Source of the DNA: a virus
Length of the DNA: 34,898 nt
Strand: one strand, 5' to 3'
Virus record (IMG/VR): IMGVR_UViG_3300025873_000017
Location: 1-34,898 of that record
Shown: positions 8,358-16,236 of the stretch, one piece after another
Position numbering within the stretch: the stretch's first letter is position 1
How the letters are laid out: each line of letters starts with the position of its first letter
Program-made: the position numbers and the translations under genes
The notes under the pieces: model-generated
Databases searched by the model: none
Told to the model about the DNA's origin: nothing
What the model saw: the letters and a program-made list of their open reading frames with translations, nothing else

Positions 8358-10626
8358 TGACTCCTCTATTCTTCCATTTATCATAGCCCCACATTCCAGC
8401 ACTAACCATCAGTCCTGGTAAACCAAATCTGCTAGACACAGTTCTTAATACACTTGGACTTATTCCTAATCTTAATGCTTTTAATAATGTTGGGTTCGTA
8501 ATTCCTTTACTTGCCATTTGATATCCGGAACTGGCGAATGCAGGTCCAAACCAATGAGAAGGATCAGTTGCAATGTCTCCCCACTCCGTTCCTTCTTTTC
8601 TTTGAGCAGCGATGTGTAGAGGAGTTGTGGCTGCAACCGCTAAAGGAGAAAAAGTTGCTCCTAAAGCTTTTCCTAAAACACCTTTAATTCCTAAAGCTGC
8701 TCTAAGTTTACCAACCGGTTTCTCAGGAATAGTTGCTAATGCTCTTGTACCTGCAGGTCCTACTGCTGGACCTCTTCCGGTTAATCTATCAAGATACGCT
8801 TCTCGGGCACCAGGAACTGCACCTGCAACGGTTGCTCCTCCTAACGCTGGCAGTTGCCATTTTAAAATTTCTTCATCAACTTTTGGAGTTTCTCCTTCAA
8901 TTGTTGCAAGGAGCATTCCTTTCATCTGACTTTCGTCCGTTAAATAAGTATTTGGATCATCAATTACAAATGGTTTCACTAACGGTTCTATACCTGCACC
9001 TACTGCAGCAAGTGCTGCAAACGGCGCAGCTCTCGCTCCGCCTTTACCCAATAGTTTTAAAAAGTTTGTGGCTGCAGGTTTAATTTTACCCACTCCTTCT
9101 GCAATTCTTAATCTCATTGAAGATTGAACCGGTTCATTAGTTAATTTTGTATTAACGCAGTTGATAGTTGCACTTCCTAGAGCATAACCAATTCTTCCTC
9201 CCTCAGCTTTGCCAATACATTGTAATGCAATAGCAATTTGGTTTTTTTGTGGGGTTGTAGTAGTTTTATTGTTGAATATATCTAGGAGTGCAGTCTGTAC
9301 TCCTCTTCCCTCTTGAATATCCTTTGGTAGATTTAATGCTATTAAATCTAGCTTTGCTGGAGTTAAATCTTTAACTAGACCATCTACGAAACCCTTTCCA
9401 AGAACCTTATTGTAATTTATTCCATAAATATGTCCTACTCTACCTGTTTTTTCATTCATCAATACACCCTGTAACGCTCCGTCTGTTTCTCCAGAGACCC
9501 TGCTTATGGTGTAGTTTAATTGTTCTAATCTTTTTTGAATATCTTTTGGAAATTTCCCTGGAGTTAAACCTTTAATTAATTTCTTTTGAGCATCATATAA
9601 GCCACCTAGTTTTATTTCTGCAGGCTTAACTATTCTTGAGTTTACTTCTTTAGGATCAATACCTAGGGAGTTAATTAAATAATTACCCCCAAAAATTGCA
9701 TTAGCTCTTAAAGACGCCCTATGGGCAACATCAATATCATATTTTAAAGCTGTTGGATCAATCTTTTTTATAAGATCTTGAATTAATTTTTCATTACTAC
9801 GACTAGAAGCTACATCAATATAGCCTTTTCTCTTTATGTCTCTTAGCCTTTGTATTTCCTTTTTTCCTTCGTAAGTTTGTGGAGTGTATTTTAAGTTTTC
9901 TTTTTTTATAAAGTATGAATTTATTCGCTCCGCAGTACTTACATCACCCAATTTAAATCTTTTGGCTAATTGTGGGTTGCTTAAAATCTCTCCTCTTGCT
10001 ACTGCAGCTCTATACTCCGCTCCTGCAGCCGGATACTTTAATCTTTTCTTCAATTCCGTTAAATATTCTTTTTTTAATTTTTCGGGACCAGCTAGATCAA
10101 CTACCTTTGGAGTCTCGCCGAATTTAGAGCCTCTTCCCTTATAAACAGGTTTTAATTCTTTTAAACGGAGTCGGTTTTTTTCTAGGGCCTCTTGAGTTTT
10201 TTTTAATTGAGCTTCTTGTACTTCCGGAGAAAGACTTCTTGGCTCTACGTTTAAATTTTCAGCTTTAATAACTCTACTGACTACAGACGAACCGAGATTG
10301 GTTTCCCGTATTAAAGAAGCCTGACTTGGTTTAATCTTTAAACCTCTTTTTTTATAATCCTTTACTAAAGTGTCATAGGCGTCTTTAACTTTTTTATTAT
10401 CGGCTACTTGTTGAGTAATTCTATTTTTTATTTCAAGAGCACTAATTTTTAATGGAGCTAACCCTTTTTTCATAGAGTTTAGAGCATGAGCCACTGTTCC
10501 TTTTGCCTTAAATTTGTTAGGATTAGATTCAAATATCTCTTGAGCCGAATTTCCTTCGAGCCATAATTTTTTAATTTCTTGAAGATGTGCTTTGAGACTT
10601 CCTCCAGGATAACCAGTTGCAGTCAT
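8341..10626 (-). CDS. Large virion-associated protein, probably ejected or internal (761 aa)
   Basis: Residues 1-250 are basic and contain three segments that look like helix-turn-helix units (about 20-50, 95-125, 212-240). A conserved-looking DIDVAHRAS segment (297-305, Asp299 and His302) follows, with a GGN further on, in a region that recurs in marine phage proteins. A Gly-rich GGRIGYALG motif lies at 476-484. The C-terminal 250 residues are Ala/Gly-rich and hydrophobic with several possible membrane helices. DNA-binding front plus membrane-active back suits an internal ejection protein. It starts at the stop of the next gene (shared base) and ends inside the 60-residue gene. A nuclease role for the Asp/His segment is speculation. 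Confidence 0.55.
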   Translation of the reverse strand: MTATGYPGGSLKAHLQEIKKLWLEGNSAQEIFESNPNKFKAKGTVAHALNSMKKGLAPLKISALEIKNRITQQVADNKKVKDAYDTLVKDYKKRGLKIKPSQASLIRETNLGSSVVSRVIKAENLNVEPRSLSPEVQEAQLKKTQEALEKNRLRLKELKPVYKGRGSKFGETPKVVDLAGPEKLKKEYLTELKKRLKYPAAGAEYRAAVARGEILSNPQLAKRFKLGDVSTAERINSYFIKKENLKYTPQTYEGKKEIQRLRDIKRKGYIDVASSRSNEKLIQDLIKKIDPTALKYDIDVAHRASLRANAIFGGNYLINSLGIDPKEVNSRIVKPAEIKLGGLYDAQKKLIKGLTPGKFPKDIQKRLEQLNYTISRVSGETDGALQGVLMNEKTGRVGHIYGINYNKVLGKGFVDGLVKDLTPAKLDLIALNLPKDIQEGRGVQTALLDIFNNKTTTTPQKNQIAIALQCIGKAEGGRIGYALGSATINCVNTKLTNEPVQSSMRLRIAEGVGKIKPAATNFLKLLGKGGARAAPFAALAAVGAGIEPLVKPFVIDDPNTYLTDESQMKGMLLATIEGETPKVDEEILKWQLPALGGATVAGAVPGAREAYLDRLTGRGPAVGPAGTRALATIPEKPVGKLRAALGIKGVLGKALGATFSPLAVAATTPLHIAAQRKEGTEWGDIATDPSHWFGPAFASSGYQMASKGITNPTLLKALRLGISPSVLRTVSSRFGLPGLMVSAGMWGYDKWKNRGVNDPED

Positions 10627-11474
10627 TATACCTCCAAGATCCTTGCGAGACCACCATGAGCAAAATCAAGATCCTCTCTTCTAAAAAATGGGTCGTCTAT
10701 CTTTCTTCCCATACGATCGGTTCTTCGTAATAATTGTAGAGCGAAATTGTCGATAACTTCAGGCGTTCCTGCGCTTGGAAGTTGTTTAGCTGAAGCGTTG
10801 CCAAAATATTTTGCAAAAAGAGTAATAGGGTCTCCTTTAGTTCCGCCTCCGCCTTCTAAAAGCCATTTCAAATCTTGCTTGGACATAATTTCTCTAAGAG
10901 TCAGTCCTACGCCTTCCTTAGTCGCCGACATGTCTAAAAGTTTTAACATAGTCGCTCGTGCCGATGCAGTTTTTTCAGGAAGTTCAGCACCTTCAAAAAA
11001 TTTTAATCCTGGTTTGATATCAACCGATTCATCGATTGCTTTAGCCATGGTGCTTCCTGGTTGTGCTCTTCCATACATCTCAGGATTTTTAAATCCTAAA
11101 TCTTTAGATACTTTTAGGCCCCTGATCCCTGGAACCATGTCCGCTACGCTTGCCATCGGTAGAACCGGTGGATTATAAATTTTGTTAATACTTTCAAGAT
11201 TCAGGGTTAAAGCTCTAAGTTGAATAGCGTTTAATTTATTAGCGCTGGCAAAACCCATAGCATCTTCAACTGCTTCAATGATTGTTTCTCGTGGTCCCAG
11301 CTGCGTTTCGCTTGCAGACTCTATTCCTCGTAAAGGGCCCTGGAACAAGGGATTCTTAGTTGGGCCTTTTCCTAAAAAAGTAACATTCGTTCGAGTCCCC
11401 ATAAACCTTTGAGGATTGGCTCCAATATTTTGAGCCAATTTCATTAAATTTTTTAATATGAGTTGTCTAGCCAT
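10626..11474 (-). CDS. Hypothetical structural-cluster protein after terminase (282 aa)
   Basis: A soluble, mildly basic protein starting MARQLILKNLMKLAQNIGAN and ending with an FAHGGLARILEV motif; a C-terminal HGGLA motif is common in marine phage proteins at this location. It overlaps terL by 8 bases and the next gene by one base, so it belongs to the same operon. No enzyme motif is visible. It may be a head-completion or internal protein; not identified. Confidence 0.6.
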   Translation of the reverse strand: MARQLILKNLMKLAQNIGANPQRFMGTRTNVTFLGKGPTKNPLFQGPLRGIESASETQLGPRETIIEAVEDAMGFASANKLNAIQLRALTLNLESINKIYNPPVLPMASVADMVPGIRGLKVSKDLGFKNPEMYGRAQPGSTMAKAIDESVDIKPGLKFFEGAELPEKTASARATMLKLLDMSATKEGVGLTLREIMSKQDLKWLLEGGGGTKGDPITLFAKYFGNASAKQLPSAGTPEVIDNFALQLLRRTDRMGRKIDDPFFRREDLDFAHGGLARILEV

Positions 11475-12948
11475 AATAATTTAGTCCGGTTCTCTCAATT
11501 TTCTCTTCCTTATAGTCTTCAGGATGAGTTATGAACATTCCACCCCTTAAACGCATAATTGCTTGCGTTGTCGAGTCCACATAGTCATCATGATCACCAT
11601 GCGGGAATGCTGCACACTCTTCAACCACTTCTTGGGCAAAATGCTCATGCATAGGGGCCCAAATTTTACCCGCCTCAAAAAGCGGAGCGATTGAGTTCAC
11701 TCTAATGTGTTTATCATTTCCTTTTGACGGTGTATAGTTAATAACTGGGATTCCGATTTTTCTAAGCTCGTGAGTTAGGGGGATCCCTGATGCCTTGGCC
11801 TCGATTAAAACAATATCCGGACGATGGTGTATATATTCTTCATGAGCTAAACGTCTTAATTCTGGAAACTCATATCGACCTTTAAATGCATCAAGTAAAA
11901 TTGCATTTTGGCCGCTGCCTTCTTTCTCAAAAACTCCCCACGTTGTAATTGCAGAAAAGTCAGCTGTTTCTTTTTTCATAAATGCGGTGTCATAACTTTG
12001 AATAATGAAACTCAGTTTAGGAGGCTTCTCGCTTTTCCAATCTTTCCACCAGCTTCGTTTAATAAGGGCTCCTTCTTCAGCAGTTGGAGTTTGCATATAT
12101 TGAGCATTCCATTTACCAACGCTAATAGAAGCTTTTACAGATTCTAATTCATCTCTATTCCAATACTCCGGCCAAACAGGTTTGTCATTTGGCAAGATAG
12201 CGGGAAATTCGACTACTTCCCATTGGTCTCCTTTTACTTCTTTTTGAGCCTTGAGTAATGCACCCGTTAGATCTCTTGTCGACCAACGCGTCATAACTAA
12301 AATGATCCGGCCGCCTGGTTGAAGTCTTTGACGTGGACCTGATGTGTACCACTCATATGCTTTATCAAAAGAGTCTCTACTTAATAAATCTTTTTCTTTG
12401 TGAGGATCATCAATGATTAATAAGTCAGCTCCTCTTCCTGTCATGGCACCTCCAACACCAACCGCAAAGTACTCACCTCCTTGTGCCGTTTCCCATCGAC
12501 CTGCTGCCTTACTATCTTCTTGCAGCGTAGTTTCAAAAATTTCTTGATACTCCGGAGAATCGATGACATGCTTAGCTTTACGACCAAACCGTATAGCGAG
12601 TTCTGCTGTGTGGGTAGCTTGAATTATTTTTAAATCTGGATTCTTCCCAATCATCCAAGCGGGTAGATAATTAGAAGCAAATTCTGATTTCGTATGCCTA
12701 GGGGGCATATTCACAATAAGTCTTTTATTTTTACCATTAGCGATATCATTAAATTTTTTAGAAATAATTTTATGATGTTCACCACTAATAAACGCAGGCC
12801 AGATATATTTTATAAATTCTAAAAAATCTCCTTTAACTCTAGTTTGGGTCTCTAATTGATCTGCTTTTAAATAAGCTTTTAAATATGCTTTCTGTTCGTC
12901 TACTGGTAATTTTTTTATAAAATTTATGTCGTCGTTCATCTGAATCAT
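11467..12948 (-). CDS. terL: Terminase large subunit (493 aa)
   Basis: This is the packaging motor ATPase with a C-terminal nuclease. The ATPase shows an adapted Walker A MPPRHTKSE (81-89), Walker B LLIIDDP (176-182) and the coupling motif MTRW (219-222). The RNase H-like nuclease shows acidic residues Asp320 (QSYDTAF), Glu383 (VLIEAKASG) and Asp454/455/458 (GDHDDYVDS). Full length for the family. ATGs at codons 1 and 4 are both possible; neither has a strong ribosome-binding site. It heads the morphogenesis operon, while the small subunit lies 5 kb away on the other strand. Confidence 0.96.
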   Translation of the reverse strand: MIQMNDDINFIKKLPVDEQKAYLKAYLKADQLETQTRVKGDFLEFIKYIWPAFISGEHHKIISKKFNDIANGKNKRLIVNMPPRHTKSEFASNYLPAWMIGKNPDLKIIQATHTAELAIRFGRKAKHVIDSPEYQEIFETTLQEDSKAAGRWETAQGGEYFAVGVGGAMTGRGADLLIIDDPHKEKDLLSRDSFDKAYEWYTSGPRQRLQPGGRIILVMTRWSTRDLTGALLKAQKEVKGDQWEVVEFPAILPNDKPVWPEYWNRDELESVKASISVGKWNAQYMQTPTAEEGALIKRSWWKDWKSEKPPKLSFIIQSYDTAFMKKETADFSAITTWGVFEKEGSGQNAILLDAFKGRYEFPELRRLAHEEYIHHRPDIVLIEAKASGIPLTHELRKIGIPVINYTPSKGNDKHIRVNSIAPLFEAGKIWAPMHEHFAQEVVEECAAFPHGDHDDYVDSTTQAIMRLRGGMFITHPEDYKEEKIERTGLNYYG

Positions 12949-13001
12949 CGTTTATAAAAGGTTTACCATGAGAGTCTGAATTAAGCAATAAAGGGTAAGA
13001 T

Positions 13002-13130
13002 TGGGACCCCTATTTTCTTGTTTAAGGGGGGTGGGCCCTCCCTTAAAATTCTGAGCTATGCAGAAACTGGGACCCCTCGGGCTCGGGTGGGCCCGCCCGA
13101 GCCCGGGATTCGGGTGGGCCCGCCCCGAAT
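13002..13130. repeat. Array of GC-rich hairpins upstream of terL
   Basis: The 284-base gap between terL and the next gene holds no convincing gene. It has three strong inverted repeats in an AT-rich genome: 13021-13047 (TTTAAGGG with CCCTTAAA), 13079-13104 (GGGCTCGGG with CCCGAGCCC) and 13108-13130 (ATTCGGG with CCCGAAT). Each has GTGGGCCC in its middle. A direct repeat TGGGACCCCT occurs at 13002-13011 and 13068-13077. The same core recurs at 15540, 16346 and 33706-33733. It may terminate transcription, protect terL mRNA or be a protein-binding or packaging site. Confidence 0.7.
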
Positions 13131-13200
13131 AGCACAACCTCACGAGGTATGCAATAATAACATGGGATATTATAAGATTTAGCTTGACAGGATATTAGAA

Positions 13201-13222
13201 CAAGGCGCATTTCTGCGCCTTG
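13201..13222 (-). terminator. Terminator-like hairpin after the 14033-13233 operon
   Basis: CAAGGCGCA (13201-13209) pairs perfectly with TGCGCCTTG (13214-13222) around a TTTC loop. It begins 11 bases after the stop of the last gene in the minus-strand three-gene operon. The tract beyond it on that strand (TTCTAATAT) is only weakly T-rich, so termination may be partial. Confidence 0.6.
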
Positions 13223-13232
13223 CATGTCTAAC

Positions 13233-13619
13233 TTATTGGGATAAGTTATTCGGTGTGATTATATTCTCATCTTGATACTGTTGTTCAGTAATTGGAATAC
13301 GAGTACCAAGTAAATCATTAATTAAGAAATGCCGATTATTACTTCTGTTGTTAGTATGGTCATAGTTATAAGTATAATCTTTATACCATGCCTGGTCGCA
13401 CATTACTTTCTTCGGTTCAGTTAATCTTCCGAAATGATTAATAGCAAGATTGCCAAACTTATTAAACCAATCGTTCTGACAATTTAAAGAGCAAAAATTT
13501 CCTTTGCCATAATAAAAGTCAGAACGTCTGCGAGTTTGATAATGCTTACTCCCTTTCATGCCACGAATTCTGTCTTTAGTTCTGTATTCGTGGCAATTAG
13601 TTCCTTGACAATACTTCAT
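13233..13619 (-). CDS. Putative zinc-binding protein (128 aa)
   Basis: Two cysteine pairs frame a likely metal site: CQGTNC near residues 4-9 and FCSLNC at about 43-47. Between them lies a basic segment GMKGSKHYQTRRRSDFYYG, and FGNLAINHFGRLTEPKK follows. The CxxxxC / CxxxC plus NHFGRLTEP pattern recurs in marine phage proteins of unknown role. It is the last gene of a small minus-strand operon, with a 4-base ATGA overlap with the gene before. DNA or RNA binding is inferred from the metal site and basic stretch. Confidence 0.65.
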   Translation of the reverse strand: MKYCQGTNCHEYRTKDRIRGMKGSKHYQTRRRSDFYYGKGNFCSLNCQNDWFNKFGNLAINHFGRLTEPKKVMCDQAWYKDYTYNYDHTNNRSNNRHFLINDLLGTRIPITEQQYQDENIITPNNLSQ

Positions 13620-13858
13620 GAAGTTAAAGTTGGGTTGTCATTTATTTCCCACTCTTTACTTGCACATCTATATTGATTCTTGCCATTGTCTATTTCTTCA
13701 GTAGCTTGAATATCAACATAAACTTTATAAGGATAACCATGTTTTTTATGCGTTCCCTCATAACACTCATTATCAAGAGTTGCTTTGCGTTCAATTATGC
13801 AACCATGTTTAGTTGCATAATATTTAATCCAAAAGATAGATTTAGAAAGTGATGTCAT
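13616..13858 (-). CDS. Small hypothetical protein (80 aa)
   Basis: The start at 13858 (MTSLSKSIFWIKYYATKHGC) was chosen because GAGGAAAC lies just before it; a longer frame reaches 13921 but has no good site. The protein has three cysteines and many aromatic residues and no membrane span. It overlaps the upstream gene by 17 bases and the downstream gene by 4 (ATGA). Function unknown. Confidence 0.6.
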   Translation of the reverse strand: MTSLSKSIFWIKYYATKHGCIIERKATLDNECYEGTHKKHGYPYKVYVDIQATEEIDNGKNQYRCASKEWEINDNPTLTS

Positions 13859-14033
13859 TTGTTTCCTCACTATTCTTTTTGGATTTCCATTGTTTAAACT
13901 CCTCTTGTTCTTTATCTTCATTGTCCAATTCTCTACTTATTGAATTGCCAACAACGTCAAGAACATTTTGAAGTTCTTGTCTTGTATCTAACATCATTAC
14001 TTTTTTAATGATGTCTATTTTTAGTTTAGACAT
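13842..14033 (-). CDS. Small acidic hypothetical protein, first gene of operon (63 aa)
   Basis: Starts at 14033 (MSKLKIDIIKKVMMLDTRQE) with AAAGGAG 8 bases upstream. A longer frame from 14060 would begin inside the operator palindrome, so it is rejected. The protein is helical with an acidic, Gln/Lys-rich second half, likely coiled coil. It is the first gene after the promoter with the CATGGGATAAT palindrome, so it may be regulatory or auto-regulated; not identified. Confidence 0.6.
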   Translation of the reverse strand: MSKLKIDIIKKVMMLDTRQELQNVLDVVGNSISRELDNEDKEQEEFKQWKSKKNSEETNDITF

Positions 14034-14057
14034 TTTACTTTCTCCTTTATTGTTAAA

Positions 14058-14095
14058 CATGGGATAATATTACATTATCCCATGCCTAAAGTCAA
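14058..14095 (-). promoter_or_regulatory. Promoter with palindromic operator for the 14033-13233 operon
   Basis: On the minus strand, TTGACT (14090-14095) and TAATAT (14067-14072) are separated by exactly 17 bases. An inverted repeat with 11-base arms, CATGGGATAAT at 14058-14068 and ATTATCCCATG at 14074-14084, covers the -10 box and most of the spacer. A dimeric repressor bound there would block RNA polymerase. The AAAGGAG site and ATG follow at 14033. Confidence 0.75.
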
Positions 14096-14101
14096 GAAGT
14101 G

Positions 14102-15091
14102 TTATTGTTGTGATTGTTGTTTTTCTTCGTTGTATTTCTTTAAAGCCAAGAGTTTATCTGCTCTTGATACATCTTTATTCTTCATGCTTTCAAGATAGTC
14201 AGCACAATTCTGTGGATTGAAAATCGCCAAGCCAGTAGAATTACATCTGATTATTTCTGCCTCATCAATCGGACATTTTGCTTTTGCACAAAAGTCTAAT
14301 GCCTCATCAAGATATTTCCAAGATTTCAACCAAGTTTTAATTTTACTCACTTGACCTAAAACACTTGATATCCATTTATCATGTGCCATGATTAATTGAC
14401 CTTTTGCAGTTTGCCAAATCATTAAAGTATCATACTCTTGTTTTTCACAAGAGATTGACCTATCTCGGCAATACTCCCGACCAATTAAATCAAGAACATA
14501 ATCATTATTCCAGTTTGCTGAAAATGAAGTGTGATTTTCATTACTACTTCTATTTCCAAGTCCAAGATATTTTTCATTATTATCTTCAATCTTTGTCCAA
14601 TGTGGATTAGATTGATTATCTTTCTGCTCTATATTTATATCGGGATTGCAACCCTCTCTATTTTTGAGTTCATCACGATACATGGCATAAGCAAAATCAG
14701 TTTGTCTGCCACTTTCTTTACCATTGATATTTCCATTTAATCTAAAATCAAAATGACTTTCAATGTATTTATCTTTCATAACTGGTCTATCATCATTATC
14801 TCTACCCTCTACTTGACCTTGATAACCAAAATGAAAGCAACTATCTTTTGCAATAGTGTCCACATTTTCAAACTTGTTTTGTAAATGATAAGCCATTTTA
14901 ATATCTTCGGGTGTATAATGTCGGCTTACTATTTCTTCGGCAAGTTCCCATGTTTTATCTTGCAAAGGTTTCATGCGTTCACGCAACTGAAAAAATTTCT
15001 CTTTCTCTTGCGTGTTCTCTTGTTCAAGATGACTTCTCATACGATTAGCAATCTTGTTTCTGTACTCTTGATTTAGTCTTAATCTAGCCAT
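14102..15091 (-). CDS. Hypothetical protein of the control region (329 aa)
   Basis: The N-terminus is basic and coiled (NRMRSHLEQENTQEKEKFF), and the body is polar, rich in Asn, Asp and Lys, with about five cysteines. The segment KGQLIMAHDKWISSVLGQVS is a possible amphipathic helix. There is no membrane span or recognised catalytic motif. It has its own promoter 25 bases upstream that shares a palindrome with a plus-strand promoter. It could be an early host-takeover or regulatory protein because of that promoter, but this is inference. Confidence 0.65.
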   Translation of the reverse strand: MARLRLNQEYRNKIANRMRSHLEQENTQEKEKFFQLRERMKPLQDKTWELAEEIVSRHYTPEDIKMAYHLQNKFENVDTIAKDSCFHFGYQGQVEGRDNDDRPVMKDKYIESHFDFRLNGNINGKESGRQTDFAYAMYRDELKNREGCNPDINIEQKDNQSNPHWTKIEDNNEKYLGLGNRSSNENHTSFSANWNNDYVLDLIGREYCRDRSISCEKQEYDTLMIWQTAKGQLIMAHDKWISSVLGQVSKIKTWLKSWKYLDEALDFCAKAKCPIDEAEIIRCNSTGLAIFNPQNCADYLESMKNKDVSRADKLLALKKYNEEKQQSQQ

Positions 15092-15115
15092 TGTTTTTTC
15101 CTTTCATAAAAAAAA

Positions 15116-15156
15116 ACAATAGACTACTTGACAATGGTTGTCAATAGGATTATATA
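15116..15156. promoter_or_regulatory. Back-to-back divergent promoters sharing a -35 palindrome
   Basis: TTGACAA (15128-15134) and TTGTCAA (15138-15144) form a perfect palindrome with a TGG centre. Read leftward, TTGACA (15139-15144), 17 bases and TATTGT (15116-15121) make the promoter for the 329-residue gene. Read rightward, TTGACA (15128-15133), 17 bases and TATATA (15151-15156) make a plus-strand promoter. One bound protein or polymerase would exclude the other, so this looks like a two-way switch. Confidence 0.7.
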
Positions 15157-15177
15157 AGATATTAATTCTTGAAGATA

Positions 15178-15252
15178 AAAGAGTATCACTCTTTGATGAT
15201 AAAGAATAAAACTTGAACTGCTTGTAATTTTTCATCAATCTCTACAAGCAGT
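15178..15252 (+). ncRNA. Two hairpins in the plus-strand leader
   Basis: AAAGAGT (15178-15184) pairs with ACTCTTT (15188-15194) around a 3-base loop. ACTGCTTGTA (15217-15226) pairs perfectly with TACAAGCAGT (15243-15252) around a 16-base loop. Both lie just downstream of the rightward promoter at 15128 and before any reading frame. They could be an attenuator, a small RNA or a stabilising leader. Confidence 0.5.
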
Positions 15253-15270
15253 AAGAGTGAGAAAGGTTAT

Positions 15271-15444
15271 ATGATAATATATGGAAAGCCATTAAGAGAA
15301 TTTTTTTCCTTTTGGCCAAAATGGTTATGGGCATTAAATATCTTTGCCATAGCTTTTGGTTTAGGGATTATATTTTTGCTTTAAGCTTTCAAGCCCTGAG
15401 TGGTAGAACATCAACTACTATATCTTGGATGGCGCTTGTCATGA
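15271..15444 (+). CDS. Possible small membrane protein (57 aa)
   Basis: An ATG at 15271 with GAGAAAGG about 5 bases upstream opens a 57-codon frame. A hydrophobic segment (residues 12-30, WPKWLWALNIFAIAFGF) could span the membrane. The last third overlaps a potential RNA hairpin structure (15392-15493) and reads as unremarkable Ser/Thr-rich sequence, so the true product may be shorter or absent. The rightward promoter at 15128 could drive it. Weak call. Confidence 0.35.
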
Positions 15445-15493
15445 CACGACCAGTTAAATCGCCAGCGCACTGGCTCCAATGACACCAGGGCTT
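15392..15493 (+). ncRNA. Candidate structured RNA, about 100 nt
   Basis: AAGCCCTG at 15392-15399 pairs perfectly with CAGGGCTT at 15486-15493, closing a region that contains a smaller hairpin GCCAG/CTGGC (15461-15474), a 10-base palindrome TGTCATGACA and a weak GGTAG/CTACT hairpin. The sequence before the next promoter (15494-15596) is AT-rich and holds no convincing gene. Strand is uncertain; plus is chosen because of the promoter at 15128. It is not a tRNA. Could also be an inverted-repeat terminator region. Confidence 0.35.
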
Positions 15494-15533
15494 TAAACTT
15501 AAAAAAAAAATAAAAAATATGAATGAGTCCTCA

Positions 15534-15553
15534 AGCAGGGTGGGCCCGCCCAC
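15534..15553. repeat. GTGGGCCCGCCC repeat copy
   Basis: CAAGCAGGGTGGGCCCGCCCA-type sequence; GTGGGC at 15540-15545 pairs with GCCCAC at 15548-15553. The copy at 16339-16358 has the same CAAGC lead-in. Both lie 30 to 45 bases before a plus-strand promoter, so they may insulate the promoter from upstream transcription or bind a regulator. Confidence 0.65.
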
Positions 15554-15596
15554 ATAATTTAAAAGGACTGTCAAGAAAAAAATTTTTCTTTTTTGC

Positions 15597-15625
15597 TTGA
15601 CTTGTCAGCTGCTCTGGGATATACT
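15597..15625 (+). promoter_or_regulatory. Sigma70-like promoter with GGGA/CTGGGA repeats
   Basis: TTGACT (15597-15602), 17 bases, TATACT (15620-15625). CTGGGA occurs at 15614-15619 and again at 15624-15629, ten bases apart, so both face the same side of the helix and flank the -10 box. Start of transcription is expected near 15632; AAAGGAAA and the ATG at 15648 follow. Confidence 0.8.
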
Positions 15626-15647
15626 GGGATCTTAACGAAAGGAAAAA

Positions 15648-16214
15648 ATGTCAACAAGAAGTAATATAGCAATAGAAGACCCAAAGACTAAAAAAGTAAA
15701 AGTTATATATGTTCACAGTGATGGCTATCCATACGGAATTGGTTCAATTCTTATGGATCATTATCATAAGCGCGAAGTTGCGGAACTATTATTTAATCAG
15801 GGTGACGCCAGCTACTTAGGCGATACTCTAGATGAGTGTAGTTTTTACGGTCGCGACTGGGATAGGAAGGAAGACCCAGCCAAAGTGTACAGAGATGAGT
15901 GGATGTATATGCATGATATGCGCGGAGATATGCACATTGAATATATTTATATATTTAAAGATAATAGATGGCATGTATCAACTCAAAAAATGTATACAAC
16001 TAAAGACGGTTATGATGGTGGGAAATTTTGGTATCATACCAAGTTTGAGCCACTAGCATTGAACAAAGAATATATTAAACACAATGGCAAGCACGAGAAG
16101 CACGCCGAGGTCAAAATGATTTCAGGCTTGACTAAAATGCTTACTAAGAATTTTGGACAGGACAATATCACGGTCCAGAGTTTCACCCAAGGGCTACCAA
16201 AGAAATCTAATTAA
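15648..16214 (+). CDS. MSTRSNIAI-family hypothetical phage protein (188 aa)
   Basis: Starts MSTRSNIAIEDPKTKKVKVI and contains VHSDGYPYGIGSILMDHY, then alternating aromatic-rich strands. Proteins beginning MSTRS-IxI with the HxDGYP segment are widespread in phages of diverse hosts and have no proven function. Length is typical. It has its own promoter and a good AAAGG site; no start/stop overlap with neighbours, so it is an independently controlled, likely early gene. Confidence 0.8.
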   Translation: MSTRSNIAIEDPKTKKVKVIYVHSDGYPYGIGSILMDHYHKREVAELLFNQGDASYLGDTLDECSFYGRDWDRKEDPAKVYRDEWMYMHDMRGDMHIEYIYIFKDNRWHVSTQKMYTTKDGYDGGKFWYHTKFEPLALNKEYIKHNGKHEKHAEVKMISGLTKMLTKNFGQDNITVQSFTQGLPKKSN

Positions 16215-16236
16215 TGTTTAAAACTATAGCCTGGAA

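Noticed and set aside
8733-9083. Plus-strand 116-codon frame rich in Leu
   Set aside because: Reverse-strand image of the Ala/Gly-rich coding region of the 761-residue virion protein, with no ribosome-binding site.
13161-13190. Promoter for terL from the TATAAT at about 13168 with CATGGGATAT
   Set aside because: No -35 box lies at 16 to 18 bases and the start codon is over 200 bases away beyond three strong hairpins; may be real but cannot be supported.
12952-13225. Two 60 to 63-codon frames
   Set aside because: They run through the GC hairpins, encode Pro/Gly/Arg repeats, overlap each other and have no ribosome-binding site.
15392-15493. tRNA-like strings (GAGTGGTAGAAC, AGTTAAATC)
   Set aside because: No anticodon arm or T-arm pairs with proper lengths, and the terminal stem does not form a 7-bp acceptor with discriminator and CCA.
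15389-15574. Minus-strand 61-codon frame
   Set aside because: It overlaps the structured region and the GC repeat, has no ribosome-binding site, and its residues are low complexity.
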